Of a stretch of 64,000 bases of DNA, positions 34,420 to 46,516 are shown in pieces. Both the position numbers and the translations under genes were made by a program. The notes under the pieces were generated by a model. The model worked only from the letters and a program-made list of their open reading frames with translations, did no database searches and was not told the origin of the DNA. Location: assembly GCF_000306255.2 (NCBI RefSeq), contig NZ_AKWY02000021.1, positions 426,289-490,288 of the forward strand, written 5' to 3'. Every line of letters begins with the position of its first letter. Within the stretch, counting starts at the first letter, position 1. This stretch comes from Leptospira noguchii serovar Panama str. CZ214. GTDB taxonomy: Bacteria > Spirochaetota > Leptospiria > Leptospirales > Leptospiraceae.

Positions 34420-37400
34420 ACGCTGAACTTTGTTCTACCCGGGACACTCTCAAACTCTATCCTACCACCCATCTTTTCTATAATCTTTTTACAGATATCT
34501 AATCCTAAGCCGATTCCTTCTCCCTGTTTTTTTGTAGTGAAGAAAGGTTCAAAAATTTTATCTTTCACAGAATCCGGAATCCCGGTTCCAGAATCGGTAA
34601 AGGAAGTAATGATCCAGGAATTTTTTTCTTCCAGACCGATTTCAATCTTCCCTTGATAATTCATGGATTGCAAACCATTATTTAAAAGATTGATCCAAAC
34701 TTGGTTCAGTTTATTCCCATTCCCTAAACAAAGTCCATTCGTTTTATAATCTTTAACGATTTCAACTCCGTACTTAATTTTAGTGTGATACAAAGTGAGA
34801 ATGGTATCTATCTCAGACCGAATATCCACAGGAACCACATCCTCTTCTTGATCACTTCCTCCCGGATTCAAATAATTTTTCAAAGCCTCTACTACGTGAG
34901 AAGCCTTTCCACTTGCAATCGAAATGACCTTGTTCAATCGAACGATCGTAGAAAGCGAACCTACTGTATTCAAAAGACTCATTCTTGTTTCCGATCCTAA
35001 AAGATCCACGAGTCTTTCACCAAGTCGATAGGCTCCTATATCCAAAACCATATTCGTAACGTCTCCGTAGTCGTCCATTCCTGCATTCTTAAACATTTGA
35101 AGCAGATCTTTTTTCAGACTTCTATCTGGAATAATTTCGGATTCAAACGCGTCTTTTAAACTTTCTTCCAAAAGGACATTAAAATTTTCAGATTCTTTTT
35201 CGTTAAAACTAGAAAGAAGATCCGGAAGTCCTTTTAATTCTCTTTGCAGAATTTCTAAAACCGCCCGATTAGAAGAAGCGATCGCCCCCAAAGGAGTATT
35301 CAATTCGTGTGTCATCCCCGCCGCGAGTTGACCAAGTGCAGCCAATTTTTCGGAAAGTAAAAGTTGATCCTGCGCCCCACGCAATTCCTTCATGATCTTT
35401 TTAAGATTGTTTACCGCGTCTCTTAAATCGGAATTTGATTTGCTTAGTTCTTCGGTTCTAAGATCAATTTTCCTTTCCAGATTTGCGTTTAAATCCAGAA
35501 TCGTTTCTTCCGCTTCCTTACTTTTAGTTATATCGTAGATAATTCCGAAAATTTGTTTGGGTTCTCCGCTTAAGTTTCTCTTATAAACTCTTTCTCTGGA
35601 AATGAGCCATCTCCACTTTCCACCGTCGTGATGTTTCATTCTATATGAGTTTTCTATAATATCTTTATCGTTCGCCTTTTTATATTGAGGAAATATTTCG
35701 GCGTCGTATTTTTGAAAATCGTCTGGATGCATCAGATTTGAAATCATCCGTTCTCCCATACTTTTAATTTCTACCACAGAATATCCCAAAACAATTTCTA
35801 TCCCGTCATTGATATAAACGTATCTTTTTTCTTCAATATCATAAATATATAATATATCGGGAGTAATATCTAAAATCGATTCTATAAACCTATTTCTTTC
35901 TAAAAGTTTTTCTTCGATCTGTTTTCTTTCCGTAATGTCCACCATCACGCCGCGCAACCATTGCGATTTATTATCGTTTACAATTACCTTAACTATATCT
36001 CGAAGCCACACAACACTTCCGTCGTTTCTCATAAATCGGTATTCACAGTCGTAGGCTTCCATCTTTTTAGTACGATTAATTCGAAAATCCACCGCCCAAA
36101 CTTTATCTTCGGGATGTAGATGCCCCGCCCAAAACCCGGGCTCGTTCCACTCCTCTACCGAATAACCGAGCATATCCACTACCTGCTGACTTACGAAAGT
36201 AAATTTAAACGTGGACGTGTCCATTTCCCAAACAATTCCAGGAGTAGTATCTACAAGATCTCTAAATTGTTCTTCGCTGGCTTTGGTTCTTTGAAAGGAT
36301 TCTTGAAGTTGTTTCGCCATGTGATTGAAAGCAATAGAAAGTGATCCCAATTCCTCCAATTTACTTGGAGGAACTCTTTGATCAAAATCTCCTTTTGCCA
36401 TCTCAATACTCGCATTCGAAATTCTACGGATAGGAGCCGTAACAATTCCGGCAAGTAGCGCTGCGATCAAAAGAGAAGAAGCCAAGGCGACCGCAAAGAC
36501 CTTCGCAGACTGACTGCTTCCGATCTTCACACCTTCCAAATAATACGCAGATGGAATTGAAGTAATTAGTATCCAATTTGTATTTCCGCTATTGTCTTGA
36601 TACGGAGTCGCCTGAGTCAGCCAAGTTTCCAAAGACAAAGGTTTTGCGGTAACTACGTCAAAATGAAACTGCGTCGGCTCGTATAGTAAATTCAAATTTC
36701 CTAATTTACTTTGAAGAGTTCGAATTGCGTTTTGAATTACAGGATCTTCGTTAAAATCATTTTTTTTCTCCGCTTTAGAAGAACCGATCACGTTTCCCAT
36801 ACGATCGACTATGATCGCACGTCCATGTGCGGCAACATTCGTAGATTTGAGAAGAGAACGGATCCCACCCATACGTACGATTTCGTTTTCCTTTTGTGTT
36901 TTTTCGAGATATTGATCTAAACGAAGATTAATATTTTCTGATATTTCCTGATGTAATCTTCCGGCGAGTTTATCCGCAGCCATTTCGGAACTTTTCAAAT
37001 TTAAATACGCTGTCACTCCTACCATCACTAAAACAAGAAGTATAAACGGAGCCACCAAAAACATTCGAATTGGCAATCCCTGAATCGAATTTTGATTTTG
37101 GTTATTATTCTTTTTTTCCCACTGAAATTTTTTAAGATCAAAATAAGATTCACGAACATGTCCCGGTATTTCAGCCCAAAACATTCCGTATTTACGAGCC
37201 AACGGAAGCGCCGCTAACATCGCAAACGGAGCAATTACCCAGGTGATCGAAATCGTAAAAAACAAAGCGGGCGTAATGTTTCTATAAGAAATTGAAGGTG
37301 AAAATTGTTTAGAACAAAGATAACCCCAAAGCTGTGGTTCTATCATCATAAAGACGATCACAAAAAGAAAATATTTAAGCCAGACTTTGGCCTTTGTAAA

Positions 37401-37880
37401 ATTTGGGTCTTTACCGATCAGTCTATACGCAATCCAAAAACAAGAAGGATTGATAAAATAACCCAAGAGCCAATCGAGTAAAAAATCGGGAGGAACTCCT
37501 TCAATCAAATCGGAAAGTGCATATGCAAGCGGAACCGCAATCAGTGCCGGATAACCAAACAATAGAATACAAAGAAAAACGGAAAGATCTTTGAGAGATT
37601 CGAACGTCTGAGCCCCAGGAACTAAAACAATAAAAGAACCTAAATAACCCGTTATAAAAATGAATACGAAAGTAAATGGAATACTCAAAAGTGCCTGAGT
37701 ATCCCAAAATTGTACCTCTCTTTTAAAACCGATGCCGTTCGTAATTTTCAGACGAAAACCGGTAAATGCAGAGATCATAAAAAAGAACCCTATGATCCAT
37801 CCCAGAAATCCCCAAATTTCGAGTATTGGAAGCGGGATCGATTGAAAAATAGATTCAAGCTGCTGAATGATGACGTGCAT
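34383..37880 (-). CDS. membrane PAS-PAS histidine kinase
   Basis: An 1165-residue protein. Residues 1-250 have about seven hydrophobic helices; another pair of helices brackets an external Cache-like region (about 290-470). Then HAMP ([20 protein letters not shown]), two PAS domains of the PAC type ([21 protein letters not shown]), a coiled coil and a HisKA domain with His858 ([14 protein letters not shown]), and HATPase_c with [19 protein letters not shown] and [14 protein letters not shown]. All catalytic motifs are intact. The upstream helices may bind a small ligand. Its signal is unknown. Confidence 0.9.
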   Translation of the reverse strand: MHVIIQQLESIFQSIPLPILEIWGFLGWIIGFFFMISAFTGFRLKITNGIGFKREVQFWDTQALLSIPFTFVFIFITGYLGSFIVLVPGAQTFESLKDLSVFLCILLFGYPALIAVPLAYALSDLIEGVPPDFLLDWLLGYFINPSCFWIAYRLIGKDPNFTKAKVWLKYFLFVIVFMMIEPQLWGYLCSKQFSPSISYRNITPALFFTISITWVIAPFAMLAALPLARKYGMFWAEIPGHVRESYFDLKKFQWEKKNNNQNQNSIQGLPIRMFLVAPFILLVLVMVGVTAYLNLKSSEMAADKLAGRLHQEISENINLRLDQYLEKTQKENEIVRMGGIRSLLKSTNVAAHGRAIIVDRMGNVIGSSKAEKKNDFNEDPVIQNAIRTLQSKLGNLNLLYEPTQFHFDVVTAKPLSLETWLTQATPYQDNSGNTNWILITSIPSAYYLEGVKIGSSQSAKVFAVALASSLLIAALLAGIVTAPIRRISNASIEMAKGDFDQRVPPSKLEELGSLSIAFNHMAKQLQESFQRTKASEEQFRDLVDTTPGIVWEMDTSTFKFTFVSQQVVDMLGYSVEEWNEPGFWAGHLHPEDKVWAVDFRINRTKKMEAYDCEYRFMRNDGSVVWLRDIVKVIVNDNKSQWLRGVMVDITERKQIEEKLLERNRFIESILDITPDILYIYDIEEKRYVYINDGIEIVLGYSVVEIKSMGERMISNLMHPDDFQKYDAEIFPQYKKANDKDIIENSYRMKHHDGGKWRWLISRERVYKRNLSGEPKQIFGIIYDITKSKEAEETILDLNANLERKIDLRTEELSKSNSDLRDAVNNLKKIMKELRGAQDQLLLSEKLAALGQLAAGMTHELNTPLGAIASSNRAVLEILQRELKGLPDLLSSFNEKESENFNVLLEESLKDAFESEIIPDRSLKKDLLQMFKNAGMDDYGDVTNMVLDIGAYRLGERLVDLLGSETRMSLLNTVGSLSTIVRLNKVISIASGKASHVVEALKNYLNPGGSDQEEDVVPVDIRSEIDTILTLYHTKIKYGVEIVKDYKTNGLCLGNGNKLNQVWINLLNNGLQSMNYQGKIEIGLEEKNSWIITSFTDSGTGIPDSVKDKIFEPFFTTKKQGEGIGLGLDICKKIIEKMGGRIEFESVPGRTKFSVWLKSASTENIF

Positions 37881-38164
37881 CCCTATCCCGCCTCAACAAA
37901 ATCATAATCACAAAGAAAGTTACAACAAACCATGAAGAAAACCGGAAAAAAATCTTAAAAGATAATTCCGAAAGTTGTAAATCAAATTACAAACAGAAAT
38001 TGGATTTTGTAAGACAGAATCAAAATTCTAAGCGAAAACCCTATATCCGTTTTAATTTTAATTTAAGTCGTAAATCGAACCTTTTTCATTTTTAAATCCA
38101 AATTAAACGTTTTTTATCTACTTAAAATTTATAGCATGTCTCAAAGCTTAAATTCTAATTAAAG

Positions 38165-38261
38165 CTATTGAAAAATTCAATAATTCAGATCCATAAAACT
38201 ACTTCAATTGACCGTTCCCATAAAACGAAAACTGATGGAGAATTCATTTTTCAACAACTCT
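38165..38261 (-). repeat. small inverted-repeat element, family II, copy 3 (reverse)
   Basis: It reads as the family in reverse orientation: right end CATTTTTCAACAACTCT (complement of the usual left end), interior AAACTGATGGAGAATTC, left end TATTGAAAAATTC. About 97 bp. Confidence 0.8.
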
Positions 38262-38696
38262 ATTTATTAGAATGATTTGTAAAAATTGTTTCATTGAGTT
38301 TATACAGTAAAATACCTGAGTTTTTTGTGACGGATTTTATCTTTATCTCTTTTGTAGACGAGAAATTTACAGGATCGTAAGAGTTTTAAGACATGGTTGT
38401 CTAAAAATAAGACTGAAATGGTCAGAATTTTATACAGAATCGGATTAATAGAATTTTATTCTAAAACTTCAGAAAAAACCTGATACAAATTTGCACTTAA
38501 ACTTTTACCATTTCTCTGACTACTTCAAATTTTTCGTAAATTCATTCTGTGTATGTTCTTTCAGATAATTCAATTGATAACTAAAAAAAGAAATCTTCAA
38601 TTTTAGTTTAACGTAAATTCGCCATGATTCATTTTTTTACACCGAATTTCACATTAGACATTGATCAAACTTCATTAGGATTTTAGAATCCTATTT

Positions 38697-39195
38697 AACG
38701 TGAGTTTAATGTAAAAAATCTGAGCAAATCCGGTTTGCCTCAGGTAACTGGACCGACTTCTCCTCTTTGATCAACAAATTGTATGCAAGAAATAGGATAC
38801 AACAATCTTCTTTAGTTTCAATATAGAACGCGATCCATAGAGAGCGTTCTGCTGAGTTTAACGCGATCCATAGAGAGCGTTCTGCTTTAGTTTAACGCGA
38901 TCCATAGAGAGCGTTCTGCTTTAGTTTAACGCGATCCATAGAGAGCGTTCTACTGAGTTTAACGCGATCCATAGAGAGCGTTCTGCTTTAGTTTAACGCG
39001 ATCCATAGAGAGCGTTCTGCTGAGTTTAACGCGATCCATAGAGAGCGTTCTGCTTTAGTTTAACGCGATCTGTCGAGCAACCTGCAGAGCGACTCATAGG
39101 GAGCCGATGCATTGAGTTTCCAGAAGCGAGACGCTGAGTTGAGAGAGCGTTCTGCTGAATCCCTCGCATTGATTCCTTTCGCGTTAATTCACGTT
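38697..39195. repeat. large family I element carrying a tandem array
   Basis: Left end AACGTGAGTTTAATGTAAAA, right end ATTCACGTT. ATTT stands on both sides (immediately before 38697 and after 39195), compatible with a target duplication. The core contains the family motif GACTTCTCCTCTTTGATCAA then ATTGTATGCAAGAAATAGG, and beyond it the tandem array at 38827-39070. Confidence 0.75.
38827..39070. repeat. 33/34-bp tandem array, seven units plus a partial
   Basis: Units start AACGCGATCCATAGAGAGCG and end in either GCTGAGTTT (33 bp) or GCTTTAGTTT (34 bp). Both kinds are interspersed (order: GAG, TTAG, TTAG, GAG, TTAG, GAG, TTAG), so both conversion and slippage may have acted. The same units occur at 59566-59697. 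No spacers are present, so this is not a CRISPR. Confidence 0.9.
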
Positions 39196-39552
39196 ATTTA
39201 TACAGAAATTCTGATAACAATATCTGACACAATGACTTGAATTTAACTTTGATGTCGTTGTGGTGTATCAGGATAGTTTTGGCGTTTTTAAACTCGGTTT
39301 TAGTATTTTACCTAGATTTTACGATTGGAGTTCCAGCATTACAAGTATCGTTTCTTTGATTACAGTCACTCTTTCCAATTTTTATCTATTGCCGGAACGT
39401 TTTATTTTTACGTTGAATACGAATTTTGTCTCAGAATTTTGGCCCAGAGGAACGATCTTTTAAATACTGGGTCAAAATTATAAGAAAACGATGGGCGCAT
39501 TTCATTCTTGACCAAGATTCGCTTTTCCCTCAATATTACTTAAAGGAATTTT

Positions 39553-40308
39553 ATGAAACGTTTTTATATCGGTTTTTTATCATCTATTTTTTTTGCGGCG
39601 ATTTTTCTCAATTGTGAACATAAAGATCAAAACAAGGTAGATCTACAAGTACTCGTCGCAGCCACCGGAAATATAATCTATATCAATGGAGAAGTAGATC
39701 CCGATAAAATTTCTTCTTGTGGAGTCGCGGTTCCCGGAACCACCTCCACTGGGGCTACTACAGGGACCACTGGAACTACGGGAACCACAACTACAGGGTC
39801 TTCCGGTTCGTCTAATGGTCGTTATACGGTCACGAGTCAATTGATTATGAAAACCACCGCCGAATCTATGGTGCTTAGATTTCAATTCGATTCTTCTCAG
39901 TATCAAGGATCCGTTGATCCCCAGCAGGGTTTTAGTTATTCAGGAGGAGCTTTTGGTAAAATGGTTACGGGTAACGTAGGTAAGGTGGAATGGGGTACTT
40001 CTGGAATTCCAGTTTATCCAAGTGGGAACGGCTCAGCTCAACAACAAACCTTACAATATATGGATATAGATATTTCTCTTTCGGGTAAATTACTAGATAG
40101 TTCTTCCAGCACAGGAATCCTAAATCAGTGTTATACTTCGGATAACGTAAATTGTACTTCAGTTACAACCACACAACAATGTTTTACTCAGGACAACAAG
40201 TCTTGCGTTTCCACAGCATCCACTCCCGGTTCTGCAGTGACAATTACAGGAAATATATCCTGTAATGCTCCTAACGTAATTCCAAGCGGTGGAACAACTA
40301 GTCAATGA
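39553..40308 (+). CDS. putative lipoprotein with Thr/Gly-rich linker
   Basis: A 251-residue protein with a ribosome site (AAAGGAATTTT-ATG). The signal peptide ends in a lipobox, IFLNC. After a short region comes a low-complexity linker [20 protein letters not shown], then a beta-rich domain without known motif and a Cys-rich C-terminus (several QC, SC, NC pairs). Surface lipoproteins of this style are common in Leptospira. Function unknown. A family II element begins 4 bp after the stop. Confidence 0.8.
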   Translation: MKRFYIGFLSSIFFAAIFLNCEHKDQNKVDLQVLVAATGNIIYINGEVDPDKISSCGVAVPGTTSTGATTGTTGTTGTTTTGSSGSSNGRYTVTSQLIMKTTAESMVLRFQFDSSQYQGSVDPQQGFSYSGGAFGKMVTGNVGKVEWGTSGIPVYPSGNGSAQQQTLQYMDIDISLSGKLLDSSSSTGILNQCYTSDNVNCTSVTTTQQCFTQDNKSCVSTASTPGSAVTITGNISCNAPNVIPSGGTTSQ

Positions 40309-40312
40309 TCTT

Positions 40313-40405
40313 GAGTGTTGAAAAATGAATTCCCCATCTGTTTCTGTTTTATAGAAACGCTCTAAATAGTTTTATTAATCTGAACTATAAAATTTTTCAA
40401 CAACT
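40313..40405 (+). repeat. small inverted-repeat element, family II, copy 4
   Basis: A 93-bp copy beginning GAGTGTTGAAAAATGAATTC immediately after the lipoprotein stop codon and ending AATTTTTCAACAACT. Placed like a transcript-end hairpin, it could serve as a terminator or RNA-stability structure for the lipoprotein gene. Confidence 0.8.
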
Positions 40406-40663
40406 TTAATTAACTAAGAAAAGTTTATCTCAACGTGTAGAAAGAACATAGACGACGATCCTTTAGTAATGTTCTACACGCTATCTCAAAAATATCTTAG
40501 AATAATCGGATTGCATTTTAAGCAAAAATAAAGTATTTTTAAAATGGCTTATAATAAAATACTGTAATTCTCACAGAAAACTTTGCATTTTAATATTTGC
40601 GAACTTTTCAATAAGTCCTCCATCAATCATCTTTAAATTTTGAGACAGATTTTAAATTTAAAG

Positions 40664-40850
40664 TGAGCTGGGCTGGGCTCTCCACTCTGGTAAATAAATT
40701 GCATGCAAGAAATAGAATACAATAATCTTCTTTAGTCTCAATAGAACGTGATTTGTTGAACGACCATAGAAGCACGAGACGCTGGGTTTGAAAAAGCGTT
40801 CTGCTTTAGTTCCCCGCATCGATCCCTTCTTTCGCGTTCAATTAAGAGTT
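40664..40850. repeat. decayed family I core
   Basis: Contains GGCTCTCCACTCTGGTAAAT and AATTGCATGCAAGAAATAGA, the shared core, then two degraded tandem-like units (GAACGACCATAGAAGC..GAGACGCTGGGTTT and AAAGCGTTCTGCTTTAGTT). It ends CCCTTCTTTCGCGTTC. Clear terminal inverted repeats are lost. Confidence 0.6.
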
Positions 40851-40856
40851 CCTACA

Positions 40857-41150
40857 TTTTTACGGATCAACCCAAGAGAATTTTTGAACTTTTAAAAATT
40901 CTACCATAAAATCTTAACTTGTGGTAGTTCCCACGGATTCAGTCATATTACGAATTTTTAAATATTTATTCTTGATAATTGAAATCCGTAAGAGTTCCCA
41001 CATTTTTCAAAATTTCACTGTAAAATATAGATTTGTGGCGGTTCCCACGGATTCAGCCTCTTCGAAAAATTTAAACTGTATTTCACCGTTCAAATAGTAG
41101 TTCCTAACATTTTAGTAAGTAACTACAAGATTTTATATGAATTCCCACAC
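40857..41150. repeat. GTGGGAACT-type repeat cluster
   Basis: Inverted and direct copies of the family words, for example TTGTGGTAGTTCCCACGGAT at 40919 and TTGTGGCGGTTCCCACGGAT at 41033. The two are about 115 bp apart and share interiors such as CCACGGATTCAG. Confidence 0.65.
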
Positions 41151-41433
41151 ATAAAAATCGTAAGATTAGTAAATGATCAATTTAAATCTCGTTCAGAGAT
41201 TTGTATCGATCACAAAAATCTGAATTTTTATCCCAGGCTCTACCACAAAAAAATTCATTTTTAATTTGTTCTAATGACAATTATTCAAAAAAACGTTTAG
41301 CTCTATTACTCAGAACTATAAAATTAAGTATCATAAATTTTTATAGCTTCTTCTCTTTTTGTAAATCAAGTTGGATCAATTTGAAAATTCACATTAGAAA
41401 TTGATTCTATATTCGATCCATTTTAGATTCTTA

Positions 41434-41937
41434 TCAAAGAAGATTTTTTTTGACATAAACCACGAGTTGATCTAAAGCAGTTCCCCAACCTTCTTGAAAA
41501 CCCATATCCTCGTGTTTTTTACGATTGGTTTCATTTCCATGAATCGCAGTCGCTCTGTATTTTGTTCCGGTTCCATGAGTTTCCATCGTAACAATTGCCG
41601 TAAAAAATCCGAAAGGATGATTTGGATCGGGGGAAGGTCTAAATCCTGGTTGAAGTGCATCCGTCCAAACAAGTCTTTCGTTTGGAATAATTTCTAAATA
41701 ACAACCTAGGTTAGGAAAATTCTCACCTTCTGGAGATTGCATCGTAGTTCTAAAAATTCCACCAGGTCGCAGATCGATTTCACAATCAATCGTCTTCCAT
41801 GGAGATGGGCAAAACCAAGGTTTCAGATGTTCTGGAGTTGTCCAAACCTTCCAAACCAGCTCGCGCGGAACGTCTACAATCCTTTCAAGAATCAAATCTA
41901 ATTTAGGGTCCAATTGTGGATAAATTTGAAGCGCCAT
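41434..41937 (-). CDS. SRPBCC / AHSA1-family protein
   Basis: A 167-residue protein with a good ribosome site (AAGGAGAAATAAAA-ATG). Characteristic pattern: [20 protein letters not shown], then [20 protein letters not shown] and [17 protein letters not shown] and [16 protein letters not shown] near the end. This is the AHSA1 (PF08327) branch of the START-like fold, which binds hydrophobic ligands or acts as a regulator. The ligand is unknown. It stands alone between repeat-rich regions. Confidence 0.9.
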   Translation of the reverse strand: MALQIYPQLDPKLDLILERIVDVPRELVWKVWTTPEHLKPWFCPSPWKTIDCEIDLRPGGIFRTTMQSPEGENFPNLGCYLEIIPNERLVWTDALQPGFRPSPDPNHPFGFFTAIVTMETHGTGTKYRATAIHGNETNRKKHEDMGFQEGWGTALDQLVVYVKKNLL

Positions 41938-42298
41938 TTTTATTTCTCCTTAAGTTTTTAGATAAAATAGCCTTAACTGTAAAATGATTGTTACTGAAAG
42001 CTGCAAATAGTTTTACACGTGGAATCACCGTTTAGAAGCGAAATTCCCGACAAATTTTTATACAATTCTCAATAAAATTGGTTAAAAGCAATTCTGAATC
42101 TGCGTTCGAGTAATCAGAGACTTTCTTTATCATAGAATCGCTCTAAATACAATCAAAAAATTTTCGCAAAGAATTATAAGTTTGTTTTATAGAATCATTT
42201 TACTAGTAGCTATTTAACAAAATACTCAATATTTTGCACTCAAACGAATTTTTGCGATAAAGATTTGAGGGAATCTATTATATAAATCTGAATATTAT

Positions 42299-42400
42299 AG
42301 AATTGTTGAAAAATTAATTCTCCATTAGTTTCTGTTTCATAGAAACGGTCGATTGAAATAGTTTCGTTAATCTGAATTATAGAATTTTTTTAACAACTCG
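42299..42400 (+). repeat. small inverted-repeat element, family II, copy 5
   Basis: A 102-bp copy beginning AGAATTGTTGAAAAATTAAT with an interior CTCCATTAGTTTCTGTTTCA and right end TTTTTTTAACAACTCG. Confidence 0.8.
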
Positions 42401-43260
42401 AATCTCCATAAAATAAATTTTTTATGGAATGATACTCGGCAAACAGCGATTTTATGAAATAAAATCTTTATATTCAAATTTTATAGAAGTCTTTAGCTCA
42501 GGAGGAACATCTTAAATATTTTTTCGAAGTGTATCTTCCAAGAGAACTGCGTAATAGATTTGTTGACGAATCGCCATTTAGAAGTTATTACTCGGACAAT
42601 ATGCTGAACTTGTTCCAAAACTTAAAATATAAGATCTTTTTCAAAAAGTCAACAAATCCAGCTTGATATTATTTTTTGAATAACGTTCAAATCTTTGGTA
42701 AAATCAATTGTTAACTTTGATATTATTTTTATGCACCCGAGAGACAACTTATTCTACAATTCTCAGTAATGCACTTTATTATTGAATTGTAGAAAGATCT
42801 CGAATCTTAGACAATGTGTTAAGCTTCTTCAGTATCTTTAAACCAATTTTTTATTTAAAAATTCGTTTTGCATCTTACTGCCAACAAAAGTATTCTTTAC
42901 TGACTTTTCAAGTGTAGCAAAATGAATGTTCCCAAAGCCAAGTTTTTTTAAAGTTTTCGATCTAAATTTGGAACCTTATTTGTTTTATGAAATCTGATTT
43001 TTCCATAAAAAATAAAATGTGAATAACTCTCACAAATCTAAATTTTACAGTAAAACTCTTTCCTCTACGAACTCTCGTTAAATTATTTTTAAAAATTTAG
43101 AGAGTATTATAAAAATAGAATAAACAAAAGTTAGTTATTTAAAAATCTGCAAATACTGGATCAAAAAAAGTTTTATGTAAAAACTTGGAAACAATATTTT
43201 GAAAAAGGGCAAAAGTAAAAACCGAACATCTGCTCGCACGAACTGGTCTGATTTGTAAAT

Positions 43261-43493
43261 AACGTGAGTTCGACGTAAGAAAATGAGAAAGAATTTTCCA
43301 AAAATATGAGTTTCTACAATTTTAGAATTGTTATTCATAAAATCGCGATTTGTGGGAGCTTCCACAAATTAAGCCATATTACAAATTTTTAAACATTTAT
43401 TTTTTGTGTGAGTTCTCACATTTTAAGAATTGATCAGAAAGTTCAGATTTTAACTTTTTTAAGAAAAATAAATTCCTTACGCCTGCTCACGTT
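43261..43493. repeat. family I element A of an adjacent pair
   Basis: A 233-bp element from AACGTGAGTTCGACGTAAGA to GCTCACGTT. It is preceded by AAAT (43257-43260) and followed by AAAT. Its right part (AAGTTCAGATTTTAAC, AAAAATAAATT) matches 50240-50326. A GTGGGAGCTTCCACA word lies inside. Confidence 0.7.
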
Positions 43494-43497
43494 AAAT

Positions 43498-43670
<173 letters not shown>

Positions 43671-44116
43671 AAATAGAACAGATTTTTTTTGAAACTTCTG
43701 ACACATTTCAAAACTGGAAAGCAGTTCATAATCTGTAGAGCTAACCCGAAAACGATTATTCTGCTGTGATCCATCAAATGACAGTTATAGCCAACCACAA
43801 ATTGAGAAGTGTTTTAAATCAAAAAAAAATTTTCCAAGTGTTTCGAAAAAATTGAATTTTTGTATTTGCAAAAAGTATAATTTTCTAATATAATAAAATA
43901 CGTAAGTATTTCCATCTCTCTTTGCGGCCCCGGAGGAAGCAACATAACTAAATTCCCACCCAAAAAATCAAAAGTGAGGCCGACTTTTCGCGAAAGATTG
44001 TCTTATTTCCGACAAATTTATCTTCAAGATTCAAGTAACTGTGAAATTGGGTTATAAAGGGGAAGTGAGATGCTTTAGTTCCCACAAGTTTTAGAATTTA
44101 GTCGTAAAACCGAAAC

Positions 44117-44731
44117 TTATACCGCAATTTCGTTGAAGAAAGTAAGTAGATTCGGTTCCTCTTGTGCTTCCAGATAATCCAAAGATTGTTCTATCGCCGA
44201 ATCCAAATAATAAACATAATTTTTATAATTTTTAAGAAACAATTTTGTCTCTTCTACCTTTTCCGTTGGAAGTTTTCCCTGAACAATTAATTGCAAAATT
44301 GCTAAAATTCCAAAAGCGGATTTAAGTGAATCTTGATGATTCGCAATTTTTAAAATCTCATCCAGATCCACTTCCGAAAACGAAGGCAACAAATCACTAA
44401 TCAATTCTAACGCTCCGATCGGAATTTGACGATCCAGGGATTTGACATAATTGATGATTACACGATAGGCACGACTGTCCCCCACCCTGGAAAGAATTTG
44501 GACAACGCCGGAAAGCAATCGTTTGTGGTAACCCCATGAAAGCCTACCCGAATCCACGTCACGCATCACTTGATATAAAAAGCCCCAAACGAATTTGTCG
44601 TTTTCGATCGCCTTATCTGCAAGTTCAGAAAGCCATTCGTCAAAAGAAGGATTTTCCATTTCTTTTGAGAGAAATTCCATCAATTCAACCGGATTTCTAG
44701 TCTCAGGTAGGTGACTTTTCTTTTGGCTCAT
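44117..44731 (-). CDS. helical protein of unknown function
   Basis: A 204-residue acidic, mostly helical protein, no signal peptide, no Cys. The regular spacing of helices (HEAT-like, for example VVQILSRVGDSRAYRVIINY and ALELISDLLPSFSEVDLDEI) suggests an adaptor or scaffold. I do not recognise the family. It stands alone, bordered by repeat DNA. Confidence 0.75.
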   Translation of the reverse strand: MSQKKSHLPETRNPVELMEFLSKEMENPSFDEWLSELADKAIENDKFVWGFLYQVMRDVDSGRLSWGYHKRLLSGVVQILSRVGDSRAYRVIINYVKSLDRQIPIGALELISDLLPSFSEVDLDEILKIANHQDSLKSAFGILAILQLIVQGKLPTEKVEETKLFLKNYKNYVYYLDSAIEQSLDYLEAQEEPNLLTFFNEIAV

Positions 44732-45369
44732 AGGTTAACGATTATCCTCTAAAGTAGAATCATTTTCCATCCTTTTTCTTTTAGATGATAAAGAACGTTA
44801 TTTTTTTAGGGAATTTTTAGTTTATTTTAAAAACTTTCTATTAAAGCCATAAATCTTTTTTCAATCAATTTGAGTTCTGCGATTGGAAATAACGTGTGAG
44901 TTCCCACAATTTCAAAGTTCAATCGTAAGATCCGAGACTTGTGCGAGTTCCCACAATTTCAAAGTTTAACCGTAAGATCCGAGACTTGTGTGAGTTCCCA
45001 CAATTTCAAAGTTTAATTGTAAGATCCGAGACTTGTGTGAGTTCCCACAATTTCAAAGTTTAATTGTAAGATCCGAGACTTGTGTGAGTTCCCACAATTT
45101 CAAAGTTTAACTGTAAGATCCGAGACTTGTGTGAGTTCCCACAATTTCAAAGTTTAATTGTAAGATCCGAGACTTGTGTGAGTTCCCGCATTAGTTTGAA
45201 ATAAAAAATATTCCGATTCATTCCATTCAAAAAAGATCAAAATTTTTCAATCAACTAATCAAAGTTTGATGCAAAATCTCCATTTTATAAAACTCAATTT
45301 TAACGCAAAAAACAAAATGATGGGAACCGATGCAAATCTAAATTTCACAGAAAACTTCAAACCTTAAAT
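44732..45369. other. spacer with 47-bp tandem array
   Basis: No gene. It is dominated by the tandem array at 44894-45188. Confidence 0.6.
44894..45188. repeat. 47-bp tandem array, six units plus a partial
   Basis: Exact 47-bp units starting at 44894, 44941, 44988, 45035, 45082 and 45129, then a partial. Each reads GTGTGAGTTCCCACAATTTC, then AAAGTTTAATTGTAAGATCC, then GAGACTT, with few substitutions, mainly in the first units. The word GAGTTCCCACA links it to the GTGGGAACT family. Uniform units imply recent expansion; a length polymorphism between strains is likely. Confidence 0.92.
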
Positions 45370-46007
45370 TTAAAATCTAAATTCAATACCAAAATTCAGA
45401 TAGGGAATTTTATTCTTCTCAGTTCTTAAAGACTGCAAACCGTTTAAATAAATATATTGAGTTTCCGGATTGGCCCCAGGCACAAAGGGAAAAATAGGAA
45501 CAAAAGTATCCGCGCTAACTGCAATCCTACTTCCGGTAATGTTCACAAGTTCAAAGTAAGCGGTGATCCTTCCCCAGCTCGTAGGAATAAAACGATCAAA
45601 TCTTAAATCGAACTGATGATAGTGAGGAAGCCTAGCAGAACGAAGCATGTCCGAATAAACCGGTTTATAGATAGGGAAAGCGGAGGAACTGGAAGAAGAA
45701 GACGCAGGAACAGGAGGTAGAGAAGGAAAAGCCTCCGAAAGACTCTCTTGAATAGAAGTGGTTTTAGACCCGGCCACAGGAGTATATGCATAATTCGTTA
45801 AATATGTACCTCTTAAACCGATTTGCGCCTTCTCTCCAAATTTCCAACCGATCACCATGTTGAACATATGAGTTCTATCAAAGTCGTATAATTCTTCTTT
45901 CGAATTTTTGAATAGAACGTCATAACTACCGTCTCTATAAAAGTTTGCGTAATAATAATCCGTGTTTTCCTGATGAATTACTGACATTTGCATAATATAT
46001 CACCAAT

Positions 46008-46478
<471 letters not shown>

Positions 46479-46516
46479 GGTAGGTATTTGCGTTAAACCG
46501 CTTTCATCGATAAAAA

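Larger units (their letters stand above)
37881..39552. other. non-coding spacer with family II and family I elements and a tandem array
   Basis: No gene is supported. Contents in order: a family II copy in reverse orientation (38165-38261), then a 499-bp family I element (38697-39195) carrying a seven-unit tandem array. The last 350 bp before the lipoprotein start contain a short open frame (39260-39463) without any recognisable feature. Confidence 0.6.
40309..41433. other. non-coding spacer with repeat remnants
   Basis: Holds a family II copy (40313-40405), a decayed family I core (40664-40850) and a cluster of GTGGGAACT-type words (40857-41150). I see no gene. Confidence 0.6.

Noticed and set aside
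38827..39070. Possible CRISPR array
   Set aside because: Units are directly adjacent with no variable spacers, and no cas genes are near. The same applies to 44894, 59566 and 61002.
39260..39463. Small open frame upstream of the Thr/Gly lipoprotein
   Set aside because: No similarity pattern, no clear start; might be 5' untranslated sequence.
43135..43365. Minus-strand open frame in the repeat region
   Set aside because: It crosses the left end of a family I element and has no coding character.
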